A DNA stretch of 64,000 nt from Cyathus striatus (taxonomy: Eukaryota; Basidiomycota; Agaricomycetes; Agaricales; Nidulariaceae): the NCBI GenBank assembly GCA_025738555.1, contig JAOVFP010000012.1, forward strand, positions 744,001 through 808,000. Direction: 5' to 3'. Both the position numbers and the translations under genes were made by a program. The notes under the pieces were generated by a model. It was given only the letters and a program-made list of their open reading frames with translations, was not told where the DNA came from and did not search any database. Below are positions 31,357 to 43,991 of this stretch, in pieces (the stretch's first letter is position 1; each line of letters starts with the position of its first letter).

Positions 31357-33478
31357 ATGGGCAACACCCCGTCCCACCCGCCCCAGTCCCTCGAAAAGCC
31401 ATCCCAGCACCGCCGCCATTCCAACAGCCCCTCCCCCCTCGGCAACGGGCCACACCGCTCCCTCCGCACAAAAAAGAAATCCCTCGAGCTCCCCGACCTC
31501 GCCTCGCTCTCCCTCACCCCGCATCTCCAGCCCCCGTCTCGCGATAGACACTCCCACCCGCCGCCCAAGTCAGCCAGCATCCCCATCCCCACCTCCCCAG
31601 AGCAGGAGCTCCAGGCCAGAGAACGAGAGCGCGAGAAAATCGAGCGAGGCAGGGACAGGCAGATCCAGAATGGCCGCGTGGCCAACGTGAGCAGCGCTGC
31701 TGACGTCCTTGCCAACCAGGAGCCCTCTACCCACACCCATATCCCCTTCCCGCCCCCACCACGGCCCGTCGCCGTCCAGAACTACTTTCGCGGCGCACCC
31801 AAGGGACATCCCCAGAACCAGCAGTACAATGCCAGGCAGCAGGCCGCAACCGCCAGGATCCAGGAACTCTACAATCAGAGCCAATCTCCCGCACTCACCG
31901 TCCCTCCGCCTTCCCCCAACAACAACACCCCTGTCCACTCCCACCTCTCCGCCCAGAACCACAAGGGCTACCAACGCGAGGTCGTCCACTCCAGCATCCC
32001 CCTTGCCCTCCCCAGACTCGAGGGCGGCTGCCACCACAACGAAGCTGTCATCTTGGGACTCGAGGAGGAAGGGGGCAATGGAGTCGTAGGCACAGAGGAT
32101 GAGCTGGTGTCCGTGAGGATTACCTGGAGAGGCGGTGGCAGGGCCGTCCACCTGGCTCGTGCAGTGGACGATGACTGGAAGGGGAGATTGATCATGGAAC
32201 GAGAGTGGGTTTTTTTTCCTTCCATTTTATTTCTTTTTATGATTCGTACGATGGCACGGATCTACACATGGATGGCATTAATCACGATCCTCTTTGTGGC
32301 CCGCATCATTCATCGCCCATCTAATCTATCTACGCCTTTCATTCATTGTACTCACTCAACCCCACAGATCTCCCTCGTCACAAACATTCTTTGCAAGCGT
32401 CACCTTTCCACCTGGAACACACCACTTCCGCTTCCTCGTAGATGAGGTATGGCGCGTATCCGACGCCTACCCCACTGCCGTCGACGACCAGGGATCCCTA
32501 GCCAACTACGTCAACGTCGTTCTACCCCCGCCCTCCCCGGTCCAGCACCAGCACCACTCCAAACACTCTGTCCAAATCCAACACTCCGTACCAAAAGGCC
32601 ATAGCTTCTGGTCCGCCCCAACAGACGGCGACGTCGAAGACGAGCGAGAGCACGAGCGGGAAAGAGAGAGGGAACTGAGAAAGCTGGGCACAACAAGACC
32701 CGATCCCAACTCTCATGCCAAATGGACCAGTGAGCTCCCCCAGGAGCTGATTGAAGCTGCAAGGGAGGAAGAGTCGTACCTTCTTGCGTCCTCCAATGGA
32801 GGAGGGCACCACCAGCAGGGATTCACTCCTGCACCGAATATCCCCCCTGCGCCTGGACTGCCGAGGTATTTGGACAAGTTGATTTTGAATACGCGGGTGA
32901 ATAGTCCCGTTCCGAGCGGCGGGAGTCAGAATGGGAGTCCGGTTGGGAAGAGGGGTGGTCGAGAGCGAGAAAAGGAGCGGGAACGAGAGAGGGAGAGGAG
33001 GGAGAGTAGGAGGGAGGGTCGAGGGCGTGGGAGGGAAAGGGAGGGAAGGTCTGGGCCTCCACCTGCGCCACCGCCTAGCGAAGTCGGGGATTGGGAAGAA
33101 GAAAAGGCGCACCCCGTCGTTCCCGTCACCGTCATCGAGGAGACGGTCACCCCAGAAGAAAACACATCCCCGATAGCGAGCACCTCTTCGACGCAGCCTG
33201 CGACCCCCGTTCCATCTTCCCCCATTCCACCTACCCATCCCGAGCCACCCCACGCCCATCCACTCCTCCCATCGCACTTTGTCTCGGGCTCTAGGGCGAT
33301 AACCCTCGATGCGAGCAACACGCCTCTGACGGATGATGCGTCCGTGCTTCCCGTGCCAAGCCATGTCGTGCTGCATCATCTGAGCACGAGCGCAATTAAG
33401 AATGGTGTGCTTGCAGTTGGGAACACGACGCGATATAGGAAGAAGTTTCTGACTACTATTTATTACAAGCCGACTTGA
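31357..33478 (+). CDS. SNF1/AMPK complex beta subunit (GAL83/SIP-like)
   Basis: Two exons, 31357-32204 and 32368-33478, give 652 aa. The beta subunit scaffolds the SNF1 kinase and senses glycogen. The N-terminus MGNTPS fits N-myristoylation. The CBM48 glycogen-binding domain starts near residue 250 (VSVRITWRGGGRAVHLAR), is split by the intron, and continues FFASVTFPPGTHHFRFLVDE then YPTAVDDQGSLANYV. The C-terminal ASC domain, which binds the alpha and gamma subunits, covers about 574-652 with LPSHFVSGS, LPVPSHVVLHHLSTSAIKNG and YRKKFLTTIYYKPT. Long Arg/Glu- and Pro-rich low-complexity sequence (about 390-570) separates the domains, making the protein longer than its yeast relatives. The exons are unusually C-rich. 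Confidence 0.93.
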
Positions 33479-36400
33479 GACGGGGGGGAGGTATATTTTG
33501 TTCCAACTTTGCGTTTGCTTTTTGCGGAGGCGCGGATGTTTATTGCTTTTCCTATGCTGCGCTTGTGTTTTGTGTTTTGTCTTCCATTCTATGCGCTTTA
33601 TTCTTGTTGGCTTTTGCTTTCCGTGTCGTCTCCTAGTGAGGTGATGCTTTTTTCATTGCTCTAGCTATTATTTTTCTTTTCTATGCCTCCCCCTCGACTG
33701 GCGGCTCAAGAATCAAGACTTTTCCTTATGCCTCCCTCCAGGTCCCTCTCTGTTCCCGGTGCACGCTGATCTCATACAACCAACAAGAAACGAAACGAAT
33801 TCCATTCCAATCCATACAAACCATAAATTCATACAAAGACAAAACGATTGTATCCCTACCTCCACATCATATTTTCTGTACCACGTATCTTTCTCTTTTT
33901 CCTCTCTCCCTCAGTTTCTCCCTCGCAGTGATACATTGCTACGTATACTTTGCCCCTTGTCTTTTGACTTGAAGTAAAGCTTCTTCTCTTCTTTTTTTGT
34001 TAAACGTTTACCGACTTCATCCTTCCTACACTACGCCCTATCTCTTTTTATGAGAGGATTGGGACAAGTAAAGAGTACCCCCCTTGTTTTGTGATACCAT
34101 CCCCCTTTATTCTCCTTTCCTCCCATTCTTCTGTTCTGTTCTTTTCATTTAGTAAAAATAGTCGCTCTTCCCTCACCCGATTAGACGTACGACACGACAC
34201 GCACGTTCATACTTTGCACATGTTCATGACAGGACGTTGTGTGTCGTGTTCGTTTCCCTTCACTTTTTTTTAGTACATACATACAATTTTGTTTGTGTTT
34301 TTTTTGTCATAAGGACTTGTTCTGCCTGTGCAATGCATTATAGAGTTTTATTACAGTGTCTCAATGGAGAAGGAAGAGGAGATAAGTATTAGTAAGTAGA
34401 AAGAAGACTTTGTTTGAACCCGGGGTGTAGGGAAATGGAGCAGTAGGTGGGGTAGGGTGTTCTTTGTCCCGGGGTTTGGTTAACTTGGTATGTAGGTCAC
34501 GTTCTGGACCTCATTTTGTGAGCTCCTTAGGAGTTGGAAGACACAGGGGGGCACATTTTGCGGTGGGGCGCGGTTCACACTCCAACGCTCCAGTATGAAT
34601 CGCCGCGGCCATCAAATGTTCTTTGGGCTTGATCAAAATTTGGAGAAATGCAACTTTGTCCTTGACTTGTTATTCATCTACATCCCACCCACGAGTAATT
34701 TCACACCCGACCTCTTGGCGGGATTATGACTCAGTCATTCATCTCTCGAAATATTATTATTAACTTACGCACCTTCCCAAAATGAAAGACGGCGATCACG
34801 ATTACGGCCTCCTCCAATGATTTTCTTGCCATTCCAAGAAACAATGAAAGCTTGTTCTTCTCTATTCTTCCTTTCCTATTGTTCCAGGAATTGTTCCATC
34901 CACCCAGCACGTTCGAAGATCCATTCTTTCGTTTCAGTTCCGTTTCTTATCTCCCCCTGGGGTAGGGGAAATTGTACCGTGGATCAGGGAGTCCAGGGGA
35001 AGTAAGTTTTGAGACTCAGAGGGGAACCTAAGCCTTCTCTCCGAGGAAACTCTGCTTCGACTCCAGCTTTGATCTAGAAATCACGTCATTCTTACTTGTG
35101 TGCTATTTCTGTTGTTCCATGTTATCAGTTTGGATGAAGCTATTGTTCAATGTTGGCGCACGAATGGAATCGACCAAGTTCGGCATTGGGGCTGGCATGA
35201 CATAGCGGTACTCTCGGAATTCAAAGATCTTCTGCCGCCGCCGACGGCTGTCTCAGTGCGTACCAGTAGGCAGTGCGGCTGTCGACTCGGGGGGGAACAG
35301 ATATAGCTTTACCGTGTGCGTTTTCCGTAGACCTCAGCCTTTCCTTATTACTCGATCTCAGGTATTACTGCCTTATCGCCGTCAGAGATATATTTACAAG
35401 GATAGATTATCAGCGGGAAGTATATCTTGCACGGCGATGAACTTTCTCAGCTTGGTAAAAAATAGAACGGACCAATGACACAAGGGGTATTTCTGCGATG
35501 TTAAATGATGAATTGATATCTAATCCCGAGGTATTTTCTGTGCTTCGACCTTGGCTGAGAAGTATATTCTCCCACCGACTTGAAAAGATCCCGAGTCCAG
35601 CATGTTGAACGCCGTCAGGTAGAACAATGATTGCCCAACGTGGCATGACTTAGCTGCTGCGGCATTTTATCTGCTTGAAATTCACGTTGTAACTTGATCC
35701 AAGACTCCCATGAACGTGAGTGATTAGCAACAAGTCATCAGTGGTGTATCTCGACGTCGCGTTATGTAGCTTCTGATAAGGTGGCGGTTGAGTGCCCGAA
35801 CAGTCAAAGCTAAATGCATCGGCCACCGAACTTCAAGTATGAACTTCAATTGGTATTTATAAACCCTACGATTGATAAGATTATTGACCCCGGGATCGAA
35901 GGTGAGGTAAGAGTAAGGTACGATCTCCGTGCTTTATAGCTAGCCATATTTATTCGACGGCGTTGAACTTTTAAGGAGCGCCAATTAAAATTCTTTATTG
36001 AAAATCATGAATACTAATGTGCTAAAAATGTGGTCTTCATGCAATATTTCCTCCGAGATCTAATGACTTTTATTCCTCCCTGACTTTTTGAATCTTACGG
36101 CAGTATGTCGTAAGATGTACTGAATGGTTCGCTGTTTTTAAGTATGATATGCAACTATCAATTCCCGTCGCTTCAGATATACCCAAGCATGATCCGAAAC
36201 AGCTGATAATCCTATTCACTAGGATCTATCAATACTATGATCAGATATGCAAGGTATTGTGCTTATCTGCCTTTGTTTAACAGCAAGTCAACAATAATTT
36301 CCCGACAGTGAGCACAGGTGACCCGGTCATCAGTCTTATCGTTTCGTAACGCTTTGAAAGGTTGACTATTCAAATTACTGTATTTGAAGTTCGCGATGTA

Positions 36401-36848
36401 CCTACTACTTATAAATGGGCTTGCGGCCGACATCGTTCGTCCGAGATGATAACGTCCAAAATTTGCCTTCAAGCCATAAGAATAAGCTAACCGGAAAATA
36501 TTAATAATATCCTTTCGAATAATCATATGGCTTGCGACTTTGCGTCACAATGATATGATAGGCATGCAACGACGTGATTTCGACATGAAATGGTTGGATC
36601 GCAATTGTCGCGAAGTCAAATTTCAATCCTTGGGCGCCTCTATTGCTGAAGTAATGAAGCCATTAGAAAGCATATGTAAACAAATATACACAAGGTAAAC
36701 GCCTTGATCGAAAACCGACGTGTCTTACACTGCTCTCACTTCAAACCATCGCCTCCAGATTCAAGGAACTACCACCAACATACCCTGTGCATACTTTCTT
36801 AATTACAACAACTTTTATCTTGTTTTCCAATTATTGAGGTTGCATTAG
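33479..36848. other. 3.4-kb region without a recognised gene
   Basis: The first ~1 kb is T/C-rich and looks like the 3' flank of the AMPK beta gene. From about 34.8 to 36.8 kb there are only short frames with no family features. A relic of a mobile element is possible, but no terminal repeats or reverse-transcriptase or transposase motifs were found. Confidence 0.5.
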
Positions 36849-38098
36849 ATGTCTGTACCACGGTTAACACTCAGAGTAGCAGTTGTTCAGTTCTGTCCGA
36901 AGGTTGTACAGGGATGACTCATGTCAGTTACTTTCCTCATACTCACTTAACTGAATTGCAGATCGGACAAGTTCAAGCTAACATCAAAATGGCGAGAGAC
37001 CTCTGCCGAAAGTAAGCATTTTAGAAATCTTTAATGACAGTATTTTCTTGATCCAGCGAGTCAAGTAGGATACGTCCAAATAGTGTCGATCTTGTCTGCT
37101 TTCCAGAAATGGCTTTCACAGGTATTTTGCTATATAGGAAAAGAAGTATAATTATTGATCTCACTTCAGGATATGTTTTCAAAAGCGCATCTGCGATTCG
37201 TCCATATCTTGAAATACCACGTGAAGGCCCTTCGTCCCGATTTTGCTCTGAGTTGGCTAAAGAAATGAAATGCTATGTGGTGGCTGGTTATCCGGAAAAA
37301 TTTACGTCTGAATCAAACAAAACTGAAATTATCCAAGACGAATTGATGAATACCAGTGAAGAGATTTCTACTGATGAAGATACTTTTCAGCCTGTTGGTT
37401 ATAACAGTGCTATTTTTTATGGACCAGGTGGTGAATGGATAGGTGGGTATAGAAAAACTCATCTTTTCGAAGTGGATAAGAGCTGGGCTCTTGCAGGTAT
37501 GTATTCTCATCCGATAAATTAACACCAATATACCTGTTTTCAGGCACCGGTTTTGCGACATTTAATCTTCCGGAACCTCTGGGTACCATAAGTCTAGGAA
37601 TCTGCATGGACCTCAATCCTCAACCACCTGCATCATGGACTCTGGAAAAAGGCCCTTACGAGATTGCAAACTATTGTTTAAAACAAAAAAGTAATGTACT
37701 AATATTGTTGAACTCGTGGCTTGATTCAGAAGAATACCCCGATTATGAAAGCGATTTTCATGTCATCCAGTACTGGGCAGCCAGATTGAGGCCCCTATGG
37801 AAGGATGCAGACAGCACTTCTGAGAATTCATCTGAAAATGAGGAAATCGACGACAATATGCATGATGGTAATAAAGATATAATCGTAATTGTTTGCAATA
37901 GAACTGGAGAAGAAAATGGTACGTTTCTCCATGAACATTTCAAAATTATGCATATTTGCGACTGAAATGTACACAGAAAAAAAGTTTGCAGGGACATCAG
38001 CAATATTCCGCATGATACCTGGAAGTGGAAAGCCACAGTTGTTAGAAATGATGACGAGAACAGAAGAGGATGCACGTATTTTCAACATACAGGTTTAA
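36849..38098 (+). CDS. NTA1: Protein N-terminal asparagine/glutamine amidohydrolase NTA1
   Basis: Six exons (36849-36902, 36962-37011, 37057-37121, 37170-37496, 37544-37918, 37977-38098) give 330 aa. NTA1 deamidates N-terminal Asn and Gln, the first step of the Arg/N-degron branch. It belongs to the nitrilase superfamily and the Glu-Lys-Cys triad is visible: Glu in VCFPEMAFTGY (about residue 52), Lys in GGYRKTHLF (about 152) and Cys in SLGICMDLNPQ (about 186). CMDLNP is characteristic of NTA1. The length is close to that of other fungal NTA1 proteins, with a short acidic insertion (SENSSENEEIDD) before the last exons. The stop lies 76 bp from the converging RecQ gene. Confidence 0.9.
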
Positions 38099-38173
38099 TA
38101 TAGGATATCCTACAATAGAAGAAGCAGAATAATACACAATAGAAGGAACTATATACATCTGGAGTATATGCTG

Positions 38174-41100
38174 TCAAAATGCTCTACCCTTTCCCTTATT
38201 CATTTTTCGAGCGCAAATCCGTTGGATGATATCAAGAATCTCTCGAGAATCATCAAAATCCTCATTGGTCGTAGTCCAGTCTTTTGATTCTTCAAGCATT
38301 TCCACAGCATCTGATAAAGTTTTCACCCGCAGTTTATAACCGAGTTCACTGCTACAGTGAGCAAAAGCAAGAAATTCGACTTCGTGACTTATCCTTGATA
38401 ATATGTCGTCTCTGTAAAGGTATTAAAACATCTTTCTTGACGAAATAAGTTGCATGTACAGACCGATCCTTCACATGGGTCACAACGTTCAATCGATTCC
38501 ACAAGTTGTCACCGAAGGCCTTGTACAACGATTTCCTGATCCTCTCGAATCCAATTTCACGCACACTCATCTATAAAAAAAATGGTAAGACCATGATAAG
38601 TTGGATAGAAACCACAAGGGCAGACCGGAATTTTTTCAGAGGTACAATGCTCTAATTCTATATCAACGTCTGGCATAATAGGAGAAACTAGACGCAGTTA
38701 GCACGTATAGCGATTGATTATATGATAATATACCAGAACGCCGCTTGGGTAATTTTGAATGAAGTTGTGGTTGTGAATCGATAATTTCTACTGGTGATTC
38801 ATCGGCTTCCATTGCAATATCGATATCCTGCAGTTCTACATTAGGTTGATTTGGTGTCTCAGTTTGCTCTTCTAGATCATGATCTTCATTGATTTTCGAC
38901 GGCTGTTTAGATGGAACTTTGAAGGGTGTCCTAAATGGCTTTGAGAGTGAAGCTGCAGAACTAAATGGTCTTGTAACTGAGAGTATACTATTCAATAACG
39001 AACAAAGCCTTGGAAATTTGTTCCGTGCTTACCCAGACTGCGCGGTAAGGGTGTTTGGAGTTTAGATCGCTTGGCGGGAGGTGCATCAGTCGAATTAGAG
39101 GATGTGCGTTTGTTTTCTGTACGAGAATCACGCCGAGGCCATGGCATCTGCCTCTGTCCATATTGCTGACCACGCTTCTGGTCCATGTCCAGTTGAAGTC
39201 CGCCATATGAGGATCCTTGACGTGCAATCTGTGGGTCGGTATACTTCGGTGCATTAGTATCGGCATGCACCAGAACTCCCGGAGTGAGTTTCTTAGTTCT
39301 GTTCTTAGTTCTTTCTGGATATTTGCAAATCTGAGATAGTAAATATCTATATTTCCGAAATCATCGCGAATGACTACTTACGTCGCACATCAAGTTGCAG
39401 TACTCTTTTAGCGTATTTTTATCAGGGGAATCAATTTGTTCACCAAAGTACCGACATATCATCTGCCAATGATAAAATCAGCTATCAAAGAATTAAATAG
39501 ACTCGCTGAACAAACAATATGCCGACACATATCTACATTTTCGGCAAAGTCGACCAGCTATAATTAACATTACAGGGTTAGAAGAACCATATGGGTAGAC
39601 GGCTATTATCACTTACCGAAGATAGACTATTTGTCGCTCGTTGAGTAGGAGTAGGTCCGTCATCTTCGTCATCCCGCCCTCTGTCCTTTGACGTGCTCAC
39701 CCATTTCCTTACACGTTGTACGTCCTCGCGTGCTATGGACATCAGAAAATAATAGTAATAAAAACATAAATATACCACGTACAATAATACAGAACACATT
39801 TCGCAGGCTTCGTATTTGGTCAGTAACATGTGCAACATCGGATACATGCTTGCGTACATTCCCATCACGTCCACCACGACCTAAAGTCAGTGATATGATA
39901 AATTGCATAATTGCACTAGACAATATTGGACATGAATTATACCTGTCTCCTGATAATAGCCTAACATTGAAAGCATAAGTCCCATTATTTTAGGACAACG
40001 ATCATAATGGAAATCTTACCTTCGAAACTCTTCGGTAAATCATAGTGAATGATATATCTAAAACGCAATGGTCCAGCTCTGACACCCGTGATTTGCTTTC
40101 TACATACCGAACGTCGCTTTTGTCAATTCCTAATCCAAATGCTATTGTCGCCACCACCTTATGTAAAAATAAGTCATCTCAATGCCCACCGTTATAGTGA
40201 AGATTACTTACGAGATCAATGCCACCTTCCCCTGTTCCCCCCACCGTCCAGTTCTTCAACGTAGAGTCAAGTGTGCTAGCGCTAATATAAGAATTAGAGT
40301 TTACATATCTAATCCCATTCGTTTACAGCACTTGCCCTACTCCCCGATGATAGGGTTTCGAATTTAAACCTTTTCCTCTTAGATACGTTGACACTTCATC
40401 ACAAGTTTTGCGAGTACGACAGTAAATGATGCCTGACGATGGCCGACCACGCCGACGATATAGCGTGGATATGAATTCAAAGATATCTGCCATTTGTGAC
40501 ACCGGATCTGGGTTGGATAAATATCTAACCTATCGGTGGAATTTTTTAAACCCCACGGCCACAGAGGGAGTCAGCAGGCTAGATAGTAGATACCTCATAG
40601 AAAAGATTGGTGCGATTAAAGGGGTGTAGAGCCTTGTACAGGCGATCGCCTGACATTCGAAGACTTCGAATAATGTCTTTCTGAACCCTACGTTGACCAT
40701 GTGAGCAGCGTTACATTACATTGAATGGAGAATTGACAGCTCACTCATCAGTAGCGGTTGCAGTGAGTGCCATTATAGGTACTCCGGAATAATTGTCCCT
40801 GAATTGGCCTAAACGTCGATATTCACCACGAAAGTCATGGCCCCATTCCTAGTAAAGGGAGTAACTTAACGTTGTATAGTAGAAGCTGGAAGACGATCCG
40901 ATCCTTACCGATATACAGTGGGCCTTCGATGAAGTATGGTGTCATAATTTAGCCTCTCTTGCCACTTATACACTATTTCCTTTCTCACCTCATCTACCAC
41001 GAGACGATTCAAAGCATTTGCTTCGTACACTTGATCCAGCAAAGCGAGAAAATCGGATTGACCGATTTTCTCAGGTGTGACTGAGCATGGAGTACATAAA

Positions 41101-42078
41101 TTTACCCCATGTATCGAATCACAAACTCACCATAAAGTAGTTTGAGTAAAGGGCTCCCGGAAGATAAATCCTCGATAATCTAAGAATCAGGTTAAACCCC
41201 AACCGTAATTGTGTTTCTCAATATATTTCACCTGTAGCTTTTCCGAATTCGAAGTTTCGGACGTGAGCGCTGCGACTTGGACGCCTTTTTTGCGCAGATT
41301 TTCTACCTCTACAATGTTTATCAGGAAGTTGTCCAAAACGTCAAAAACAGAATAAAAATTACGATTTTTCATCAATGCTGTTAGCACTATAATTAGTATA
41401 TCTCGCTATAGATCGCGAAGTGAATGGAGTATACCAAGAAGAGGAGATACAACCAGTGTGATTCCATGCTAGCTTAGATGTCAGATTTCTGTTTTAAGAA
41501 AGATTATGGTTGGGGATAAGTAACCTTTTGCGCCACCGCAGGAACCTGGAAACATAGACTCTTCGCTGACTCTTAACATCACAGGGAAAGGGGCATCGCA
41601 GACAACAGAGAAGACTGACCTTCCCCATACCTGTTGGTGCCACTACGAAAACATCGGACCCTAAACCCCTGTCAGCCATCTAATTCAAAACGCTGCCTTC
41701 TGATGTACCTCGAATGGCTGCTTCCACGATCTCCTTTTGCTTTCCTTTATAGTTTGAGTGTCCAAAGACTGGCAGGATGGCTAAGAAGATGACAGGCTGA
41801 AATGGAGTGTAGAGGTCTCACTTTTGGTGAGGACACTGAGAAGAGTTCTGTCAACTGGTGTATAAGCGAGGTAGCGGTGGCGCTCACCGATAGCATTCCG
41901 GATCTCCTGTGTCTCCCGCTACATCCTGCACCATGCGGCTTGAAGTCGACGCGTCCTTGGATTTCACGCGAATAGAACTTGTCGAAGCCAAAGAAGTATC
42001 GTCCCACTCGCTATATTCCACGTTCTCAAATTCATCCTCGTTGTATGTGCGGGAATCTTCGAATCCATGTGCATTCAT
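38174..42078 (-). CDS. RecQ-family ATP-dependent DNA helicase
   Basis: I reconstruct 28 exons and 27 introns, all in phase, giving 808 aa; first exon 41888-42078, last 38174-38411. Helicase motifs: [18 protein letters not shown] (motif 0), VAPTGMGKS (Walker A, about residues 95-103), VVDEAHCISEWGHDF (motif II, split by an intron between DE and AH near 206/207), [42 protein letters not shown] and [20 protein letters not shown]. The zinc-binding segment follows ([32 protein letters not shown]). Beyond it is a long hydrophilic tail; I see no clear HRDC domain. Exon 2 is 14 nt (41822-41835). The protein unwinds DNA in repair and recombination; the subgroup (SGS1 or RECQ-like) is uncertain. Confidence 0.88.
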
Positions 42079-42330
42079 ATGGCCAAGTAAGAGAGGAATA
42101 GAAGGAATGGTAGTTGACTGTCACCAGCCAACCCAGAGTAAAAACGCGTCTGTCACATCATGTGACGAGCGCGTATGGTGTCACGTTGTGACTAATGACA
42201 GATACGATGTTTTACTACTACTTACTCCTTTTTACTGAAGGTCTTATCGAGCCATAAAATTTACATAGCGCTACATTCTACCTCTTACACATACAGGACT
42301 TTCTAAATCGCAAGATAATATACAGGTAAT

Positions 42331-43417
42331 TCATTTCGCTTCATCGAGGATGGTTGGGAGACCAGCAAGTTTCATCTTCACTCCAATTTCAAAAAGATAA
42401 TCCAGACACTGAAATCAGACAAATCAGAATATACGGATAGATGACTTGTCATGGGAACACACCTCGGTTTGAGTCTTTGCTTTCTCCCAGTCAAGGCCTA
42501 AATACAGTTGGTTAAAAGGGGGAATTCTAGTCTTCTCTGCGACTCACCCCAAACATAGACTCCGTGCCTACGCACAAGAACACCTGCCGCATCAGGGTAT
42601 GTACGCATAGCCTCAGCCATGCTATCCTTAAGATCCTCTTCATTAGGGGTATTCTCGATGATAGGGATCACGAGGGTATCCAAGTATGACAACGCCCGAC
42701 CAGTTCCGGCGATGCGAACACCCTTAATCATCTGCATGAGGCAAAATATGGTCATTTTCAGCCGTTAGCAGATATGGGAAGCCACTCTACCTCCTACGAC
42801 GTGAAAACATGTCAGCAATTTCTCCTATTCAAGGTTGAAATACCTCACCTGGTGAGAAATGGTAAAAACTGGCCCTGTCCAGAGCAGAGTAGCCATCACA
42901 GCATGTTGTGAATGTGTATGTATACAGCTTCCCGCATCACGAAGGTCGAAGGAATTCCAGAACAGTGGTGTGCATGCTGATTCCTTCAGGTTGAGGGAGG
43001 GCCGCCGGAGAAACACACGGTCGGTATGCGGAGAAGGCTCAACCTGAGGATACGGGAGCACAAATATATGCTTAGGTTCAATGCGCTCCTTTTGCACGCC
43101 GGACGGAGCAATAAAGACCTTGTCGCTGATGGCATAGATTAGGCGCCAGCATGACCTTCAATAAAGGCGCTCTCACCCAGCCCGAATGCAGATGCCGCCA
43201 CCCGTCCCAGTTACCCACCCGAGCTTTATAGAACTCATCTGAGCTACCAGCTAGTTGTTTGTATCTCTTACAACTTACCTGATAGAAAGATCTGCACAGC
43301 TCAGGAATGAGGTTAGCAGGCTAGGTATAGATTTAGCATTACTCTTAATAGACATACGCAACATACATGAAGAGGATCCAAAGAGATAACCAGTGGGTCT
43401 GTATTTTCAGACGACAT
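42331..43417 (-). CDS. MDE1: Methylthioribulose-1-phosphate dehydratase (methionine salvage)
   Basis: MDE1 dehydrates methylthioribulose-1-phosphate in the methionine salvage pathway; it is a zinc class-II aldolase-fold enzyme like human APIP. Eight exons (43367-43417, 43279-43320, 43177-43223, 42849-43125, 42791-42793, 42548-42731, 42463-42497, 42331-42408) give 238 aa. Motifs: [44 protein letters not shown] (zinc ligands His116 and His118), [17 protein letters not shown] and [12 protein letters not shown] (His196). The catalytic Glu of the family sits in HQEMIKG. In this gene that Glu (residue 140) can only come from a 3-nt exon GAG at 42791-42793, flanked by CGTAG and GTAGAG. Skipping it keeps the frame but deletes the Glu. 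Confidence 0.92.
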
Positions 43418-43991
43418 TCTGTGCTCGTTGTTGGCAACCTCTGGGGCGATAAGAGCAGTAAAGCAGCGTTATAATCCTTGTTGCCAACTTTTTGAAATCG
43501 CAGTAACGGAAGAAAATCTGTCCGTTGCATGTGATCGATGAGGCGACATCGCGTGATCGTCTTCCTTTTCCGAACCACCACAACTAAACTCAACTCACCT
43601 CATTTTCCTGGATATTTTTCGATGAAATCTCATATTTAAGAACCAACTGATATCGAAACCCTGATGTATGGTGCTCGAGGATTTAAACGACGCGTGTTTC
43701 GTATGTTTTTCAAGGAAAACATGCCTCGACGGCTTGTCGACGGCTTCTTCGCTCCCCACGCGGGTCGGTGATGATGATGACACGAGAACCCACTTCTTCT
43801 TCTGTCTCTGAGGTTACGGCTCAGCGAGGTAGAAGGAACACATGATGGGCGCGTAGGAGTACGACGGCCCGCTTTGAGATGGGTTCTCACTTCCCTGACG
43901 GACCGCAAGGACAGACGAAGGGCGCAATGTCAATAAGAGCCAGCAACCACCCCTCGCTACGTACCTAGGAGCTAACCACTAAATTACTGCG
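43418..43991. promoter_or_regulatory. Divergent intergenic region, MDE1 and GH27
   Basis: The starts of MDE1 and the alpha-galactosidase gene face away from each other across 574 bp, so both promoters lie here. Open frames on the minus strand (43595-43908) have no family features. Confidence 0.5.

Noticed and set aside
31570..32151. Long minus-strand frames opposite the AMPK beta gene
   Set aside because: The C-rich coding strand leaves several frames open; the conserved CBM48 and ASC domains are on the plus strand.
34415..34445. GGGTTCAAAC on the minus strand as a tRNA T arm
   Set aside because: No matching A box or cloverleaf can be drawn upstream.
33479..36848. Relic transposon in the large gene-free region
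   Set aside because: No terminal inverted or long repeats, target duplications, or transposase or reverse-transcriptase motifs could be found by reading.
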